From an uncultured Gemmiger sp. (GTDB taxonomy: Bacteria; Bacillota; Clostridia; Oscillospirales; Ruminococcaceae), in contig CAKSUQ010000012.1 of NCBI GenBank assembly GCA_934502625.1, positions 1 through 64,000 of the forward strand: 64,000 nucleotides of DNA, in the 5' to 3' direction. This document shows, one piece after another, positions 48,971 through 58,112 of this stretch. The notes beneath the pieces were generated by a model. It saw nothing but the letters and a program-made list of their open reading frames with translations. It was not told the origin of the DNA and made no database searches. The translations under genes were made by a program, and so were the position numbers. Every line of letters begins with the position of its first letter. Position 1 is the stretch's first letter.

Positions 48971-51900
48971 TTAGGTAATCAGATCCGCGCTGACATTATC
49001 CAGATCCAGCCGCAGGATCTTCGACACGCCGTCCTCCTGCATCGTGACGCCGTAGAGGACGTCGGCGGCCTCCATGGTGCCGCGGCGGTGGGTGATGACG
49101 ATGAACTGGGTATGGTCGGTCATGCGGCGCAGATACTGCGCATAACGCGCGACGTTGACGTCGTCCAGCGCGGCTTCGATCTCATCAAGGAAGCAGAACG
49201 GCGCGGGGTTGACGTTCAGAATCGCAAAATAGATCGAGATAGCGACCAGCGCCTGCTCGCCGCCCGAAAGCGCACTCAGGTTCTTGATGACCTTGCCGGG
49301 GGGCGAGACCTCGATCTCGATGCCGGATTCCAGCACGTTCGCCTCGTCGGACAGATACAGCCGCGCGTGACCGCCGCCGAACAGCTCGCGGAAAATCTGT
49401 TGGAAGTGGGTGTTGATCTGCTTGAAGCTCGTCGTGAACAGTTCTTCCATCTCGCTGCACAGCTCGGCGATCATCTTCGTCAGTTCGGCCTTCGCCTTCT
49501 CGACGTCGGTGACCTGCGCTTTCAGAAAATCGTAGCGTTCCTTGACCTCTTTGTACTCGTCGATGGCACCGACGTTGACGTTGCCAAGGGCGCGGATTTT
49601 GCCGCGCACCTCGGTCACGCTGCGGCGCAGCTCGGTCAGGTTTTCAAACGGCACGCACTGGCTGCGGGCTTCGCTCTCGGTCAGCTGGTATTCCTCCCAC
49701 AGCTTGCTGTTCGTGTCGTTCAGCTCGGTCTCGGCGGCGGTGCGGCGCTCGGCCAAGCGCGCCATCTCGCCGCTCATCCGCTCGCGCTCGTCGGTCAGGG
49801 CGCGGTTGTCCTGCCCCAGCTTTGCGACGGCGGCTTCCTTCTCCATGCGGGCGGCGTTGGCCGTGCGGATGGTCTGTTCAGCCGCCGCAATTTTCTGCTG
49901 GTTTTCGCCGCGGGTGCGTTCCATCTCGGCGATCTTCAGCTCGTTGGCCTCGATCTTCGCCTTTGCGGCGTCGATGGCGGCATGCAGCTCGCGGGCGCGG
50001 GCTTCGGCCTCGCCGGTACGGCTCTGCAGGCCTTCGAGGGCGGCCTCATGCAGGCTGACGTCCTTCTCGTCGGCCAAGCGCTGCATCTGCTTTTCGGAAA
50101 GCTCGCCCGTGATTTTTTCGCGCTCTGCCGTCAGGCTGCCCGTACTTTCGCCCAACTCTTCCAGCTCGGCAGTGTACTTTGCCATCTCGGCTTCAGCGTC
50201 GGCCTGCGCTTTTTCGGCCTCGGCGCGGGCGTTCTCGTTCTGGGTCACAGCGGCCTGCTGGGCGGTGATCTCGGCCTCGATGCTGCGTGCCGTCTCCTCG
50301 TACTGGGCGGCGGCCTTCGTCAGGCGCTCGAACTCCAACCCTGCGCGGACGTGCTCGGTGGCAGCGTTCATGCCCTCGCCCTCGGCACCGGCCAGCTGGG
50401 CGGAGAGGTTATCCACCTCGGCCTTGCGGGCAGCCAGCTCTTTTTCGGCCTCGGCGCGGCGGGTCTCCAGCTTCGTCAGTTTGCTTCGCAGCTCGTCCAG
50501 CTCCTGCTTGCGGCTGAACACACCGACACTGCGGGCGGTCGAACCGCCGGTGAACGAGCCGCCCGCGTTGATGACCTGCCCGTCCAGCGTAACGATGCGG
50601 TTGCGGTAGCCGAGGTTCCGCGCCACGGCGGACGCCTCGGTCAGATCCTCGACCACGATGATGCGGCCAAGCAGATTGTCGATGATATGCTGATATTTCG
50701 GGTTTGTCTTAACCAAATCAGCGGCCACTTCCGCCGTGCCGGTCAGGCGGCCGGTGAAGCGGTTCCCCTGCACGGTGTCCAGCGGCAGGAAGGTGGCGCG
50801 GCCTGCGCGCTCGTCCTTCAAAAAGCCGATGGCCGCGCGGGCGCAGCCCTGATCCTCGACGACGATATTCTGCAAAGCGAAGCCGAGGGCGGTCTCGATA
50901 GCCGTCTCGTAGCCCTTTTCGACGGTGATGATACCCGCCACGGGGCCGATGATGCCGCGCAGACGCCCGCCGCCTGCGGCGCGCATGACGGCCTTGACGC
51001 TCTGCTGGTAGCCGTCCATGTTGCGCTCCAAGTCCTCAAGGATGTGGATGCGCTGGGCGGCGGCGGACTTTTCGCGGTCGGCCTTCTGCAGGTTGTCAGC
51101 GGCTTCGGTCTGCTGGCGGCGGCGGCTGTCGAGCTTGAGCTTCAAACCCGCCTTGATGTTGTCGCTGCGGGTCACGGCCTCCTCGGCATCCTTGAAGCGG
51201 CGCTCGGCGCGGCGGCGTTCCTCGTCGGTGGCGGCGGCGCTGGTTTTCAGCTCCTCGGCCCGCTGCTTTGCTTCGGCCAGCCGGGTCGCGGCGGCCTCCC
51301 CCGCCGACTGTGCCGACGCGGCGCGGACTTTCGCGGCGGTGGCAGTATCCTGCAATCGCGCCATCGCGGCGTCGATGACGTCGCGGCGCTCGCCGCTGGC
51401 AGCGGCTTTTTCTTCGAGTTCATGCAGGGCGGTGCGCAGCTCGGCCACGCGGGCGTCCAGCGCGGCCATGCCGGTTTTCAGCGTCTCGATGGCAGCGCGG
51501 TGGTCGGCGGCCTCGCGGTCGATGCTCTCCCGCCCCTGCCCGGCGCGTTCCAGCTCGGACGTAGCCTCGTCGATGCGGAAGCGGCTGTGCTCGCTCTCGT
51601 TTTTCAAAACGGCGATCTCGCTCTCGCTGCCGGCGTTGGCCTCGGTGATGGCACGGATGTCGGCGTTGGCCTGCTCGACGGCCAGCATCAGCTGCTGGGC
51701 TTCCTCGCGCAGGGCGGCGCTTTTCGCGTCGAACTCGTCCAGCTGGCGGCTCAGGCGGTCGTAGTCGGCCTCGGCGGCCTCGTACTTGCGTTGCTGGTCG
51801 CGCAGCGAGTCATTGGCGCGGCGGATGGCGTCGACCCAAAGCGTAATTTCCAGCGTTTTGCGCTTTTCGCTCAGTTCCAGAAACTGCTGCGCTTTTTCGC

Positions 51901-52528
51901 TGTCGCGCTTCAGGGGGCCGACGCGGCGCTCCAACTCGCCGAGGATGTCCCGCAGGCGCTCAAGGTTGCCCTCGGCGGCGTCGAGACGGCGCTCGGCCTC
52001 GTTTTTGCGGTAGCGGTATTTGGCGATGCCGGACGCTTCCTCGAAAATTTCGCGGCGCTCGGCAGATTTTGCACCGACGATCTCGGCGATGCGCCCCTGA
52101 CCGACGATGGCGTAGCCGTCGCGGCCGATGCCGGTGTCCAGCAGCAGTTCGTAGACGTCCTTCAGGCGGACGTTCTGGCCGTTGATGGAATACTCGCTCT
52201 CACCGCTGCGGTAGTAGCGGCGGCCGATGGTGACCTCGTCGGCGTCCATATCGAGGCCGTGGTCGCTGTTGTCGATCGTCAGCGCGACGGACGCATAGCC
52301 CATCGCGCCGCGCGTCTGTGTGCCGCCGAAGATGACGTCCTCCATCTTGCCGCTGCCGCGCAGCTGCTTGGAGCTGGTCTCGCCCAGCACCCAGCGGATG
52401 GAGTCGGAGATGTTCGACTTGCCCGAGCCGTTCGGCCCGACAACGCCGGTAATGCCCTCGCCGATCTCGATCTTTGTTTTATCGGGGAAGGATTTGAAAC
52501 CTTGGATTTCCAGTTCTTTCAGGCGCAT
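48971..52528 (-). CDS. smc: Chromosome segregation protein SMC
   Basis: 1185 residues. N-terminal Walker A GPNGSGKSN (about 32-40), two long coiled coils flanking a hinge (about 505-660, with GRLRGIIGPVAGII and the Gly-rich GGSFTGGS), and a C-terminal signature LSGGEQALVAISI plus Walker B FLDEIEAALDD. It forms the condensin ring with ScpAB. AGAAAGGG precedes the ATG. The gap to rnc holds a heptad-armed repeat. Confidence 0.98.
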   Translation of the reverse strand: MRLKELEIQGFKSFPDKTKIEIGEGITGVVGPNGSGKSNISDSIRWVLGETSSKQLRGSGKMEDVIFGGTQTRGAMGYASVALTIDNSDHGLDMDADEVTIGRRYYRSGESEYSINGQNVRLKDVYELLLDTGIGRDGYAIVGQGRIAEIVGAKSAERREIFEEASGIAKYRYRKNEAERRLDAAEGNLERLRDILGELERRVGPLKRDSEKAQQFLELSEKRKTLEITLWVDAIRRANDSLRDQQRKYEAAEADYDRLSRQLDEFDAKSAALREEAQQLMLAVEQANADIRAITEANAGSESEIAVLKNESEHSRFRIDEATSELERAGQGRESIDREAADHRAAIETLKTGMAALDARVAELRTALHELEEKAAASGERRDVIDAAMARLQDTATAAKVRAASAQSAGEAAATRLAEAKQRAEELKTSAAATDEERRRAERRFKDAEEAVTRSDNIKAGLKLKLDSRRRQQTEAADNLQKADREKSAAAQRIHILEDLERNMDGYQQSVKAVMRAAGGGRLRGIIGPVAGIITVEKGYETAIETALGFALQNIVVEDQGCARAAIGFLKDERAGRATFLPLDTVQGNRFTGRLTGTAEVAADLVKTNPKYQHIIDNLLGRIIVVEDLTEASAVARNLGYRNRIVTLDGQVINAGGSFTGGSTARSVGVFSRKQELDELRSKLTKLETRRAEAEKELAARKAEVDNLSAQLAGAEGEGMNAATEHVRAGLEFERLTKAAAQYEETARSIEAEITAQQAAVTQNENARAEAEKAQADAEAEMAKYTAELEELGESTGSLTAEREKITGELSEKQMQRLADEKDVSLHEAALEGLQSRTGEAEARARELHAAIDAAKAKIEANELKIAEMERTRGENQQKIAAAEQTIRTANAARMEKEAAVAKLGQDNRALTDERERMSGEMARLAERRTAAETELNDTNSKLWEEYQLTESEARSQCVPFENLTELRRSVTEVRGKIRALGNVNVGAIDEYKEVKERYDFLKAQVTDVEKAKAELTKMIAELCSEMEELFTTSFKQINTHFQQIFRELFGGGHARLYLSDEANVLESGIEIEVSPPGKVIKNLSALSGGEQALVAISIYFAILNVNPAPFCFLDEIEAALDDVNVARYAQYLRRMTDHTQFIVITHRRGTMEAADVLYGVTMQEDGVSKILRLDLDNVSADLIT

Positions 52529-52540
52529 TGAATACCCTTT

Positions 52541-52731
52541 CTTAAGAGAGTTGAGAGTGTAGAGTTTAGAGTTTAGATACTGTCCGCCGCCGCGCGGCGG
52601 TTTTAAAATAACGGGGTCACCCTATTTCAAATTGCTATTCTTTATAATTGGGCTGCCCCTCTTTTTCAAATGTGCGCACTGGTGCGCACACCTCATCTAA
52701 ACTCTAAACTCTTAACTCTAAACTCTTGTCA
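52541..52731. repeat. Family 3-like element with AGAGTTT heptad arms
   Basis: The left arm is AGAGTTTAGAGTTTAGA (7-bp units AGAGTTT); the right arm is CTAAACTCTAAACTCTTAACT plus one more unit, its inverse. The centre holds CCGCCGCGCGGCGG and TGTGCGCACTGGTGCGCACA hairpins; the second resembles the GTGCGC..GCGCAC hairpin in the copy at 58.0 kb. The right arm ends at the rnc stop codon. Confidence 0.85.
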
Positions 52732-53400
52732 AAGCTTTTCCAGCTTTGCCAGCGCCACCTTCGCTGCGTGCTGCTCGGCGGCTTTTTTGCTGCGGCCGCG
52801 GCCCTCGGCCAGCAGCTCGCCGTTGCGCCAGACGCAGACCGTGAACTGCTTGTTGTGGTCGGGGCCGGTCTCTCCGGTGACCTCGTATTTCAGCACGGCG
52901 GACGGGTCCTGCTGGACGACCTCCTGCAGACGGGTCTTGTAGTCGTCCTCGGCGGTCTTGCCCTCGGTGATGAAGGGCAGGATGAAATTGCGCGCGGCCT
53001 CCATGCCGCCGTCCAGATACAGCGCGGCAATGACGGCCTCGAACGCATCGGAGACAACGCTCGGGCGGCTGCGTCCGCCGCCAAGGTCCTCGCCGTGGCC
53101 AAGGCGCAGATACTCACCCAGCTGAATTTCCTGCGCGAACTGGAACAGTGCGTCCTCGCTGACGAGGCTGGCGCGCATACGGGTCAGTTCGCCCTCGGGG
53201 CGGCCCGACTGGTGGAACAGGTAGTCCGCCACGACGACGGACAGCACGCTGTCGCCCAGAAATTCCAGCCGCTCGTTGTGGGTCGTGGCGACCTTGCTCT
53301 CGTTGGCATAGCTGGTGTGGGTCAGTGCAATGCGCAGCAGCGCAGGATTTTTGAATGTATAGTGCAGGACGTCCTGCAGTTCTTCCGGTTTGTGAGCCAT
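52729..53400 (-). CDS. rnc: Ribonuclease III
   Basis: 223 residues. Catalytic signature NERLEFLGDSVL (about 43-54) and DAFEAVIAALYLDGG (about 115-129), then a C-terminal dsRNA-binding domain (about 150-222). It cleaves dsRNA in rRNA maturation and would process antisense duplexes such as the TA-like pair at 13.9 kb. Between smc and plsX; no acpP gene intervenes, unlike many Firmicutes. Confidence 0.97.
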   Translation of the reverse strand: MAHKPEELQDVLHYTFKNPALLRIALTHTSYANESKVATTHNERLEFLGDSVLSVVVADYLFHQSGRPEGELTRMRASLVSEDALFQFAQEIQLGEYLRLGHGEDLGGGRSRPSVVSDAFEAVIAALYLDGGMEAARNFILPFITEGKTAEDDYKTRLQEVVQQDPSAVLKYEVTGETGPDHNKQFTVCVWRNGELLAEGRGRSKKAAEQHAAKVALAKLEKL

Positions 53401-53423
53401 ATTCTTTCACCTTTCCGGCTAGT

Positions 53424-53522
53424 CCGTAGGGGCCGGGCATGCCCGGCCCTCAACCTTATCTCGATTGCCCTTTTACGGGCGGTATTTTTTATGCCGCGGG
53501 CCGGACATGTCCGGCCCCTACA
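53424..53522. repeat. Family 2 palindromic repeats (two units)
   Basis: GTAGGGGCCGGGCATGCCCGG and GGGCCGGACATGTCCGGCCC around a spacer containing GCCCTTTTACGGGC. Close match to the composite at 46155-46258. Confidence 0.88.
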
Positions 53523-53536
53523 GGGCAGCTTTCCTT

Positions 53537-54562
53537 TTAAGCGTCTGCTTCTTCCTTCTGCGCGGCCACCTCTGCCAGCGCCTTCTCCATCGTGCCGCAC
53601 AGGTCGTTGGCGACGCAGAGCTTGGCCTGGCGGATGGCGTTCTTGATGCCCTTGGCGTGGCTGGAGCCGTGGGCCTTGATGACCGGCTTCGCGGCGCCCA
53701 GCAGCGGTGCGCCGCCGACCTCCTCGGAATCCATCATGCGTTTCAGCTCACCCAGACCGCCCTTGATGCCCAGATAGCTGAGCTTGGTGATCAGGTTCTG
53801 CAAGAAGATTTTTTTCAGCATCCCCAGCAGCGTCTTGGCGACGCCCTCGGTCAATTTCAGCACGACGTTGCCGACAAAGCCGTCACAGACGACGACGTCC
53901 ACGTCACCGTCCATGATGTAGCGCGGCTCGATGTTGCCCGCAAAGTGGATGCAGGGGTTGGCCTTCAGCAGCTTGTGGGCCTCGCGGTAGGTCGGCGTGC
54001 CCTTCGTGTCCTCCGCGCCGTTGTTGACAAGCGCGACCTTCGGCTCGGCGCGGCCCATGACCTTCTCGGCGTAGACGCTGCCCATCGTGCCGAAGGCGTT
54101 CAGCATTTCGGGGCGGCACTCGACGTTCGCGCCGCAGTCCAGCAGCAGGAAGTTCTGCTTCGCGCCGGGCATCGGGGTCGCCAGTGCCGGGCGCTTGACG
54201 CCCTTGACCGTGCGCACGATGAGGCTGGTGCCCACGTGCAGCGCACCGGTGGAACCGGCGGAGACAAACGCGTCGGCCTCGCCGTTTTTCAGCATGGTAA
54301 GCCCCTTCACAAGGCTCGAATCCGTCTTGTGGCGCACAGCCTTGACGGGGTCGTCGTGCATGTCGATATTCTCGGTGCAGTTGATGATCTCAAACGGTGC
54401 AAGGTCGATTTTGTTCTCTGCCGCGCAGTCGCGGATGGCCTTTTCCTCGCCCAGCAGCGTCAGCGTCATGCCGTCGCCGAATTCCGCCGCAGCCTGACTT
54501 GCGCCCTGCAAAACGCACAGCGGGGCGTTGTCGCCGCCCATTGCATCCACTAAAATTTTCAT
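53537..54562 (-). CDS. plsX: Phosphate acyltransferase PlsX
   Basis: 341 residues. It begins MKILVDAMGGDNAP, the PlsX hallmark, with VSAGSTGAL and VVVCDGFVGNVVLKLTEG further on. It converts acyl-ACP to acyl-phosphate for phospholipid synthesis. GGAGG lies 7 bases before the ATG, which overlaps the trmFO stop as ATGA. Confidence 0.97.
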   Translation of the reverse strand: MKILVDAMGGDNAPLCVLQGASQAAAEFGDGMTLTLLGEEKAIRDCAAENKIDLAPFEIINCTENIDMHDDPVKAVRHKTDSSLVKGLTMLKNGEADAFVSAGSTGALHVGTSLIVRTVKGVKRPALATPMPGAKQNFLLLDCGANVECRPEMLNAFGTMGSVYAEKVMGRAEPKVALVNNGAEDTKGTPTYREAHKLLKANPCIHFAGNIEPRYIMDGDVDVVVCDGFVGNVVLKLTEGVAKTLLGMLKKIFLQNLITKLSYLGIKGGLGELKRMMDSEEVGGAPLLGAAKPVIKAHGSSHAKGIKNAIRQAKLCVANDLCGTMEKALAEVAAQKEEADA

Positions 54563-55869
54563 TTATATTCCTCCGTCCATGCACGCATGGCGTCCTGTGC
54601 GGCCTGCGAAAGCGCCATATAGCGCTCGCGCTTGTCGCGGATGGCGTTGATCTCCTCGGTGCGGGGCAGGATGCCCATGTTCGCACCCATCGGCTGAAAA
54701 TCCTTGTTCGGCGTCGTGATGTAGTCAAGCAGCGCGCCGCACATCGTGGCCGCCGGGGGCGGCGGCAGTTCGCGGCCCTGCAGCCGCGCGTAGATCTGGT
54801 GCGCCGCCAAAAGGCCGGACGCCGCGCTCTCCATATAGCCCTCGAAGCCGGTGATCTGCCCGGCGAAGAAGACGTTGGGGTGGTCGGCCAAGAACTGCTG
54901 CTTCGTCAGCACCGTAGGACTTTCAAGGAAGGTGTTGCGGTGCATGACGCCATAGCGCACAAATTCAGCATGCTCCAGACCGGGGATCATACTGAACACC
55001 CGCTTCTGCTCGCCCCATTTCAGGTTCGTCTGGAAGCCGACGAGGTTGTAAAGCGTCCGCGCGGTGTTCTCGGCGCGCAGCTGGACAGCCGCCCATGGGC
55101 GGTGGCCGGTGCGCGGGTCGCGCAGACCGACGGGGCGCAGCGGGCCGAAGCGGATCGTATCCGCCCCGCGCGCGGCCATGACCTCGATGGGCATACAGCC
55201 CTCGTAGACGGTCAGGTCGCCGTCAAAGTCGTGCAGCGGCGCACGCTCGGCAGCGATGAGCGCCGCGTGGAAGGTCTCGTACTCTTCCTTGTTAAAGGGG
55301 CAGTTCAGGTAGTCGGCCTCGCCCCGGCCATAACGGGATGCGGCGAAAACCTTCTCATAGTCGAGGCTCTCGGCGGTGACGATGGGCGCGACGGCGTCGT
55401 AGAAGCTCAGCCGGTGGTCGCCGGTCAGCGACGCAACGGCCTGCGCCAGCGCGCCCTCGGTCAGGGGGCCGCTGGCGACGAGGACGGGCACGCTCTCGTC
55501 CAGCGCAGTGACTTCCTCGCGGTGGACGGTGATGTTCGGGTGATTTTCCACCATCTCCGTCACGGCGGTGGAAAACACGTCGCGGTCGACAGCCAGCGCG
55601 CCGCCCGCCGCCACGCGGGCGGTCTCGGCGGCGGTCAGCAGATGGCTGCCCATCATCTTCATTTCGATTTTCAAAAGGCCGGACGCAGAATCCGGGCGCT
55701 CGGCCTTCAGCGAGTTCGAGCAGATCAGCTCCGCGAAACCCTCGCTTTTATGTGCCGGGGAAAATTTTGTGGGCTTCTGCTCGTACAGTTCGACCTGCAC
55801 GCCACGGTCAGCCAGCCACAGCGCCGCCTCACAGCCTGCAAGACCGGCACCGATGATTTTTAGTTGCAT
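54559..55869 (-). CDS. trmFO: TrmFO, folate-dependent tRNA (uracil-5-)-methyltransferase
   Basis: 436 residues. FAD-binding GAGLAGCEAALWLADRG (about 7-23), then ICSNSLKAERPDSASGLLK, and the family's Cys-containing RAPLHDFDGDL and FFAGQITGFEGYMESAASGLLAA. It makes ribothymidine-54 in tRNA using methylene-THF and FADH2. Coupled to plsX; follows topA by 9 bases. Confidence 0.96.
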   Translation of the reverse strand: MQLKIIGAGLAGCEAALWLADRGVQVELYEQKPTKFSPAHKSEGFAELICSNSLKAERPDSASGLLKIEMKMMGSHLLTAAETARVAAGGALAVDRDVFSTAVTEMVENHPNITVHREEVTALDESVPVLVASGPLTEGALAQAVASLTGDHRLSFYDAVAPIVTAESLDYEKVFAASRYGRGEADYLNCPFNKEEYETFHAALIAAERAPLHDFDGDLTVYEGCMPIEVMAARGADTIRFGPLRPVGLRDPRTGHRPWAAVQLRAENTARTLYNLVGFQTNLKWGEQKRVFSMIPGLEHAEFVRYGVMHRNTFLESPTVLTKQQFLADHPNVFFAGQITGFEGYMESAASGLLAAHQIYARLQGRELPPPPAATMCGALLDYITTPNKDFQPMGANMGILPRTEEINAIRDKRERYMALSQAAQDAMRAWTEEYK

Positions 55870-55878
55870 AATTCACCG

Positions 55879-57963
55879 TTATTTCTTTTCCATCGCCTTC
55901 ACAAACCCACAGCCCTCTTTGGCGCAATACAGCTGCCCCTTCTTTTTAAAGAGGGTGTTGCCGCACTGGGGGCATTTTTCGGGCACGGGCTCGTCCCAAG
56001 TCATAAAGTTGCACTTCGGGTAGTTGCTGCAGCCGTAGTACACACGACCCTTGGCGCTCTTACGCACCAGCATGTGCCCGCCGTCCAGCGGGCAGAGGCC
56101 GCCGGTGTCCTTGACGAGCGGGTGGGCGTTGCGGCACTCCGGGAAGCCGGAGCACGCCACGAACTTGCCGTAGCGCCCCGACTTAATTACCATCGGGCGG
56201 CCGCATTTTTCGCAGATCTCATCGGTCGGGATGTCCTCGACCTTGATGCGCTTGCCCTCCATGTTCTTTTCGGCCTGCTCCAAGCTCTTGGCAAAGCCCT
56301 TGTAGAAGTCGTCGATCGTCTCGACCCAATCGGCCTTGCCCGCCTCGACGACGTCGAGTTTTTTCTCCATGTCAGCGCTGAATTTCACGTCGACAATGTT
56401 CGGGAACTGCTCCATCATGACCGTGTTGACGGCCTGCCCCAGCGGGGTGGTCTTCAGCTTTTTCTGGTCTTTTTCCACATAGCCGCGGTCGACGATGGTC
56501 GTGATGATCGGCGCGTAGGTGGACGGGCGGCCGATGCCGTTTTCCTCCAGCGCGTGAATCAGCGTCGCTTCGGTGTAGAGCGGCGGCGGCTGGGTGAACT
56601 TTTGGTCGGCGGTCAGCTTTTTCAGCTGCAATTTCTGGCCTTCCTCCAGCGGGGGCAGGGCGGTCTCCTTCTTCTTAGCGTCGTCGGTCGCCTCCTCGTA
56701 CAGGGCGGTAAAGCCGTCGAACGCGACGCGGAAGCCCGACGCGCGGAACAGGTAGTCCCCCGCCGTGATGGACGCCGAGACGGTGTCCTGAATACAGTCG
56801 GCCATCTGGCTTGCCATAAAGCGGCTCCAGATCAGGCGGTAGAGCTTCGCGGTGTCGCCGCTGATGCTCTGCTCGACCTCGTCGGGCGTCAGCTCCGGCA
56901 TAGACGGGCGGATGGCTTCGTGGGCGTCCTGCGCGGCGGTGGCGGAACGGCTCTTCCACTTGCGGGGTGTCTTGCAGACATAGCTGTCGCCCCAGCGGCC
57001 GGCGATGAAGGTCTTGGCAGCGGCCTGTGCCTCGGCGGCGATGCGCAGGCTGTCGGTACGCATATAGGTGATCAGACCCACCGTGCCGTGCCCCGCGATG
57101 TCGACGCCTTCATACAGCGTCTGGGCGGCGCGCATCGTGCGGGTGGCCGCAAAGCCGAAGGCGCGGCTGGCGTCCTGCTGCAAGGTGGACGTGATAAACG
57201 GCGGCGCGGGCTGGCGGCGGCGCTTGCCCTTTTCAATTTTGGTGATCGTGTAGTCCTTGCCGTCCAGCGCGGCGAGGATGTCGTCGGCCTGCTGCTTGTT
57301 CGTAACGGTCAGCTTTTTGCCGTCGGCCGTCGCGGCCAGCCGGGCGGTGAAGGACGTCTTCTCGCCCTGCGGGGTCAGCTGCGCGTCGATATTCCAGTAT
57401 TCGTCGGGCTTGAAGTTTTCAATTTCAATTTCCCGGTCGCGGATCAGGCGCACCGCGACGCTCTGCACGCGGCCTGCGGACAGACCCTTGCGTACCTTGC
57501 GCCACAGAAACGGGCTGAGCTTATAGCCGACCAAGCGGTCAAGTTCGCGCCGCGCCTGCTGGGCGTTGAAGAGGTCGATGTTGATGGCGCGGGGATGCGC
57601 CATGCCCTCCTTGACGCCCTTTTTCGTGATCTCGTCGAAGGTCACGCGGTTGGGCGCGGCGGGGTCAAGCCCCAGAATGTTCGCCAGATGCCAGCTGATC
57701 GCCTCGCCCTCGCGATCCGGGTCGGTTGCGAGCAGCACGCCGTCACACTTTTTTGCCTCGGCTTTCAGCTCCTTGACGAGCTTCTGCTTGCCCTTGATGG
57801 TGATATATTTCGGTGTATAGCCATTTTCGACATCAATGCCCAGCGTGCTGGCGGGCAGGTCGCGCACATGACCCATGCTGGCCGTGACCTTGTAGCCGCG
57901 GCCCAGATACTTGCCAATGGTTTTCGCCTTGGCAGGGGATTCCACGATGACTAGTTTTGGCAT
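55879..57963 (-). CDS. topA: DNA topoisomerase I
   Basis: 694 residues, type IA. TOPRIM domain LVIVESPAKAKTIGKYL (4-20) with ATDPDREGE, the catalytic Tyr in ITYMRTDS, and three C-terminal zinc-ribbon blocks (CEKCGRPM.., a Cys-reduced CPLDGGHM.., CPQCGNTL..). It relaxes negative supercoils. First gene of the topA-trmFO-plsX run; dprA lies upstream across a heptad-armed repeat. Confidence 0.98.
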   Translation of the reverse strand: MPKLVIVESPAKAKTIGKYLGRGYKVTASMGHVRDLPASTLGIDVENGYTPKYITIKGKQKLVKELKAEAKKCDGVLLATDPDREGEAISWHLANILGLDPAAPNRVTFDEITKKGVKEGMAHPRAINIDLFNAQQARRELDRLVGYKLSPFLWRKVRKGLSAGRVQSVAVRLIRDREIEIENFKPDEYWNIDAQLTPQGEKTSFTARLAATADGKKLTVTNKQQADDILAALDGKDYTITKIEKGKRRRQPAPPFITSTLQQDASRAFGFAATRTMRAAQTLYEGVDIAGHGTVGLITYMRTDSLRIAAEAQAAAKTFIAGRWGDSYVCKTPRKWKSRSATAAQDAHEAIRPSMPELTPDEVEQSISGDTAKLYRLIWSRFMASQMADCIQDTVSASITAGDYLFRASGFRVAFDGFTALYEEATDDAKKKETALPPLEEGQKLQLKKLTADQKFTQPPPLYTEATLIHALEENGIGRPSTYAPIITTIVDRGYVEKDQKKLKTTPLGQAVNTVMMEQFPNIVDVKFSADMEKKLDVVEAGKADWVETIDDFYKGFAKSLEQAEKNMEGKRIKVEDIPTDEICEKCGRPMVIKSGRYGKFVACSGFPECRNAHPLVKDTGGLCPLDGGHMLVRKSAKGRVYYGCSNYPKCNFMTWDEPVPEKCPQCGNTLFKKKGQLYCAKEGCGFVKAMEKK

Positions 57964-57983
57964 AGTTTACCTCAATGAAAAAG

Positions 57984-58112
57984 TTTTTTAGATAATAGAT
58001 AAGAGATAAAAGATAAGAAATGTGGTGGATCGCAGGCCGTCGACCTGCTCAAAATTGTGCGCTGCGCGCACTCCTTTTTTATTATCTATTATCTTTTATC
58101 TATTATCTTATA
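57984..58112. repeat. Family 3 heptad-armed inverted-repeat element
   Basis: AGATAAT/AGATAAG/AGATAAA units at the left and the inverse TTATTATCTATTATC series at the right. Inner TGGTGGATCGC, GGCCGTCGACC-type hairpin and GTGCGCTGCGCGCAC. The right arm contains the dprA stop codon. Confidence 0.9.
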
